Source of the DNA: Pyrenopolyporus hunteri
Lineage: Eukaryota; Ascomycota; Sordariomycetes; Xylariales; Hypoxylaceae
Reading direction: 5' to 3'
NCBI GenBank assembly: GCA_902806595.1
Contig: CADCXC010000041.1
Span: 310,001-374,000 of the forward strand
Length of the DNA: 64,000 nt
A program made the translations under genes and the position numbers. How positions within the stretch are numbered: position 1 is the first letter of the stretch; each line of letters begins with the position of its first letter. A model generated the notes under the pieces. It saw only the letters and a program-made list of their open reading frames with translations, had not been told where the DNA came from and made no database searches. This document shows, piece by piece, positions 59,580 to 64,000 of the stretch.

Positions 59580-62500
59580 TTTATTATTATATTTACTACT
59601 ATATCTATTATTATTATATCGATTATTATATTTATTATTATATTTATTATTATATAAATATTTCGTATTTTTTAAATAAATTTTTATTTATTTTTTATAA
59701 CTTTTTTTTAACGGTAAATTAAAAAATAAAAAATTAATTATTTAAAAATATATTATTTACAAATTAAACGACTATATAATATTAATTACATAATATAATT
59801 ATAATTAAAAAATTCTATTCGTATATTTAAATAATTTTAATTTTATTAATATTATATTCGTTTATTTAAATAATTAAAATAATTAATATTATTAATTAAA
59901 ATAAATATATTTTTATTACATTTAATTTACATACTATCGAAAAATATTTATTAAAATTAAATTTATAATAATAACTCTTAATAATAATTTTATTAATTAT
60001 ATCTTATTATAAATAATTAATAAAATTAATTAAAAATTAAATTATTACGGTAAATTTATTAACGTAAATAATAAAAATTAAAGTAAATTAAAAAAATATT
60101 TTTTATTATTTTTAATTATAACGAATTTTAAAGTTAATTAATTTGTTGGTTTATCGATTTTTTTTATTTTTATGTTCGATTAAAACTTTAACGACGTAAA
60201 TAATAGTTAACGGTTAAATTTAAAATTTAAAATAATAAAAAATAATAAAGGTGTAAATTTTTTTTAAAATAAATAAATTAATAATATTAATAATAATCGT
60301 TATTTTTTTTAATTTAATATTCGAAATATTTATATTATAAGTTATTTCGAAAATTTATTATATTAATTACTTAAATAATTTTAATAACGGTAAAAATTTA
60401 CGTATAAAAGTAAATAATAAAATTATATTATAATAATAATAAAATTATATACGTTTCGAAAAAAAGTTATAAAAATTAAAATTATTATTAAAATTTATCG
60501 CGGGTAATTTTATTATTAATTGCAACGATTTTTTATTATAAATATATAAAAACGATTATTTAATTTCTTTTAAATTCTTCGATTTATTTTTCATTTAAAG
60601 ATATTAATAAAAATATAAGCATATTTTCCATTATTATAATATATTTAAAACGGGGATTCGATTATATAAATATAAATATAAATATTACGATAAAAAATTT
60701 ATAATTATTAAAAAATCTACATTAAAATGTTTTATAATATAAAAATCGTAAAAAAAATATCGTATTAACATACATTTATAATAAATAATTCGACATTTTA
60801 AATAATTACGAAACCGGGAAATTAATTATTTAAAGTTTAATAATAAATATGATATTATTTTTATTATTTATTAACGTATAATATTATTATATAAATATTA
60901 ATTTATCGAAATTTAATAACGTAATCGATGATTTTATATTTACCGTATTATTAATTAAAAGTAATATACATAATTTTAAAAATAAAAATATTTAAATAAT
61001 AAAAATAATATAAATAATTTTTTACGACGTAATTAAAAGTTTAAATTTTTTTATAAAAATAACGTTATATATTATAATGTTATAATTTTTAATATTTTTA
61101 TAATTCGAAACGATAATATTTTTTTTTTAAATAATATTAATCGATAATTTTAATAAAATTATTATAAAAAAAAATAAATAAATCGAAATTAATTTTTATA
61201 TTATTTTTACTTTAAAATTATTAAATGTGGAAATTTAAATTATATTAATGTAATTAATATATAAGTTTTCGTAATAACGTATATCGATATTTTTCTTAAA
61301 ATATTTTATCGATTAATTAAATAAATAAAGTTATATAAAAATTAATAAATAATTTTAAATGTAAAAAATAAAAAGTTTATAATATCGATTAAATATTATA
61401 TATTATAAAAATATTACGTTAAAATTTTATAAATAAATTTACGATAAAATAAATTATAATCGATTTATTTTAAATAATTAATTTTTAATTTACGGAAAAA
61501 TAATATAATTAAATTTATAAATTTTTAAATTAAAATTTTATTTATAATATATTAAAAACTTAAGTTTATTATTAAATATACGTAAGTTTTTAATGTTTTA
61601 AAAATAGTCGTTTTAATATATTAATTTAATACTTTTTAAAAATATCGCGATTTAATAATCGTTCGTATAAAATAAATAATAAATATTAAACGTAATAATA
61701 TTAATTTAATTTATTTATATCGAAACGTTAATTAATTTCGCCTTTTAATATATTTATATAAAATCGTAATTTAAATTTTTTTTTTAATATTAATAAAATT
61801 TAATTTTAATTTATTATATCGTATATTTTATTATTATCGTAATATTTATTTAACATTAATTTATTATAAATATATTAAATTATAAAATTTATATTTTATA
61901 ATAAATATTTTATAATAATAAATAATTTTATATCGTAAATATATTTTTATATTTATATTAATTACGACGTATTTATTAAATTTTATCGTGTGATATTAAA
62001 ACGTTAATATAATTATAAAAAAATTAATATATTTACGATAAAAATTATTTATTATTATAAAAATAACTTTAAAAATTTATACGTTTATAAAATATATTTT
62101 ATTATAAATTAAAAATTAAATAAAAACGAAGGAAATAAAATATATTAATATTACGAAAAAAAAAAAATTTAATCGTAATTCGAAAAAATATAAATTTTAT
62201 ATATGTTTATTATAATATTATAAAATCGACCATTTATTTAATATAATTTTATTTTAAAAACCTTTTATAATAATAATTTTTTTACGTTTATATAATTTTT
62301 AATAATTAAAATAAACGTATATTTATTAATTTAATCGTTATAAAAATTTTTATAATTTTATTAACGTTATTTTAAAAATTCTACATTTAAAATCGATAAA
62401 ATTCGATTTAAATCGATAATTATTAAAAGTAAATATAATTATATATTTAAATTAATTAAACTTTTATTAAATAATATTCGAAAATTATTTATTAATTTAT

Positions 62501-64000
62501 TTTTAATTAATAAATAAAATATTAATTTTTATAAATCGAAATAATTTTAATTTAATATTTAAATTTATAATATAATTATTAATAAATCGTGCGAAAATAT
62601 TATATTTTTATAATAAAATATTAATTAATATTTAAATATTTAAATAATTAAATATAAAAAAAATGAAAATTATTTATAATATTTCGAATCGAACTTTAAA
62701 ACGAATATCGAAAACGTCGAATCGAATATTTATTCGCGTATTAAAGTTAATAATATACGTATTTATATAATTAAAGCGTACATTTATATAATTAAAGTGC
62801 GTATTAATATTAATAATGTTTTTTTACGTGTATTAATATAAATTTATAAGTAAAAATATTTATATTATTTTATATTTATTATAATATATTTAAAATTTAT
62901 TAACTTTATTATACGATTAATATATTCGTTATTTTTAAAATTTTATTATTAAATAAAATTATAAATTACGTTATAATAAAAAATTAAATTATAAGTTAAA
63001 TTATTTTATAAAATCGAAGTTAATATTTTTATTTTAATGTTAATTATTTAAATTATATATAAAAATAATTACTTAAATAAATAATAAAATAAAAGGAAAT
63101 ATAAAAAAATTTAAATATAAAAACGGGTTCGATACGTTTTATTATAATTTTATTTTAATGTTTAAAAATATATATTATATTTACGTATACTTTAATATAT
63201 TTAATATATATAATATAATAATATAAATATAAAATAAACGATATATATAAATAAATTAAATAATTTTTAAATTAAATAATTTTTAAATTAAATAAATATA
63301 TATAAAATTTAAAATAAATAAAATTTAAATTTGTAAAATATTTATTAATATAATTAATATATATAATATAATAATATAAAATAAAATAAATAAAATATAA
63401 AAATAAAAAATATATATAAATTAAAGTAAAAAAAGCTTTATATAATATTTAAAATATAATAAATTAATTAAAAAAATAATAAAATCGTAAGTAAAAATGT
63501 CGTATTATATAATATAAAATTAAAAAAATATATATTAATTAAAAATAATATAATTTCGAGTAAAAATATTCGAATTATTTTATATATTATATATTATATA
63601 AAATTTAAAAAATATAACTTTAATAAAAATAATATAACTTCGAGTAAAAATATTATTTAATATTATTAATTAATAAAATAAAATTTTATTTCGAAAAAAA
63701 AACGTTAAAAAATTAAAATATTAAAATGTATTATTTTATATAAATTAATATATAATAATATTTAAATTATTTATTTTATTATTTACTATTAATATAATTA
63801 ATCGAAATTTAATATTTATTTTAAAAAAATTCGAAATAAAAATTATATTTATATTTATTATTTTTATAATATCGTAATTTTTATTATAAAAGTTAATTAA
63901 AATAAATATTAATAAATAAAAATATTATAAATATTTAATTAAAAAATCGAGTTAATAATTAATAATTAATAATTAATAATTAATTTAAAAAGTTTAAATA

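Larger units (their letters stand above)
48496..64000. other. Extremely AT-rich, gene-free block with RIP-like signature (continues past right edge)
   Basis: The remaining 15.5 kb is almost all A and T, with frequent stops in every frame and only repeat-driven open frames. The C residues that survive are mostly followed by G. In six 60-nt lines that I tallied by hand (starting at 49021, 51961, 53281, 56221, 57601 and 61621), 25 of 29 C were in CpG. CpA and TpG, the preferred RIP targets in Neurospora, are rare. This fits repeat-induced point mutation or a related deamination process carried nearly to completion outside CpG. The block could be degenerate transposons, subtelomeric sequence, or part of an AT-rich regional centromere. 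I cannot recognise the parent sequence. Confidence 0.85.

Noticed and set aside
48496..64000. Mitochondrial-type DNA insertion as the source of the AT-rich block
   Set aside because: No mitochondrial gene or tRNA motif is visible, and the CpG-biased C pattern and internal tandem arrays fit nuclear mutation of repeats better.
1..64000. CRISPR arrays, tRNA and rRNA genes
   Set aside because: Tandem repeats found are direct short-period arrays without spacers, and I saw no convincing T-arm/anticodon layout or rRNA core sequence on reading. A covariance-model scan would be needed to exclude tRNAs fully.

Overview
The window looks like a filamentous ascomycete (Pezizomycotina, most likely Sordariomycetes). 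Genes on both strands carry short GT-AG introns, mostly 45 to 250 nt. There are two STAND/NLR-type proteins with an alpha/beta-hydrolase-like head, a block of DNA that looks RIP-mutated, and many scattered TACCTAGGTA-type palindromes. All exon models were built by hand from splice signals, reading frame and remembered family sequence; no search was run.

Layout. 1-951 (-): start of a conserved fungal protein running off the left edge. 3207-3879 (+): GNA1-type glucosamine-6-phosphate N-acetyltransferase. 4621-5262: short element with about 118-bp terminal inverted repeats, a 6-bp flanking direct repeat and an internal 12-bp minisatellite, without a transposase (MITE-like). 5643-6210 (+): small unrecognised protein. 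6243-7648 (+): Ayg1-type hydrolase. 7933-8769 (-): short-chain dehydrogenase. 9863-11250 (+): zinc polyol dehydrogenase. 11340-14515 (-): hydrolase-like/NB-ARC/TPR NLR. 15877-17155 (-): aldo/keto reductase. 18833-20069 (-): syntaxin-5/SED5 t-SNARE. 21817-26834 (-) and 29876-33172 (-): two very large, mostly disordered proteins. 34501-35952 (-): fructosamine-kinase/APH-like protein. 36388-41464 (+): hydrolase/NACHT/WD40 NLR. 42312-44420 (-): HRI/PEK-type eIF2-alpha kinase. 45508-47498 (-): E2 ubiquitin-conjugating domain fused to an F-box.

From about 48500 to the right edge (15.5 kb) base composition changes abruptly. The DNA becomes extremely AT-rich and gene-free, and the few remaining cytosines sit mostly in CpG. 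This is either a RIP-saturated repeat block or part of an AT-rich regional centromere; the window cannot decide which.

Functionally the left third holds small-molecule redox enzymes (SDR, polyol dehydrogenase, aldo/keto reductase) beside an Ayg1-like hydrolase. No polyketide synthase or transcription factor is present, so I do not call a biosynthetic cluster. The middle and right hold secretion, signalling and surveillance genes. The two NLRs share a head domain and one intron position but have different NTPase and repeat modules. In the NB-ARC one, the hydrolase nucleophile position reads Cys instead of Ser.
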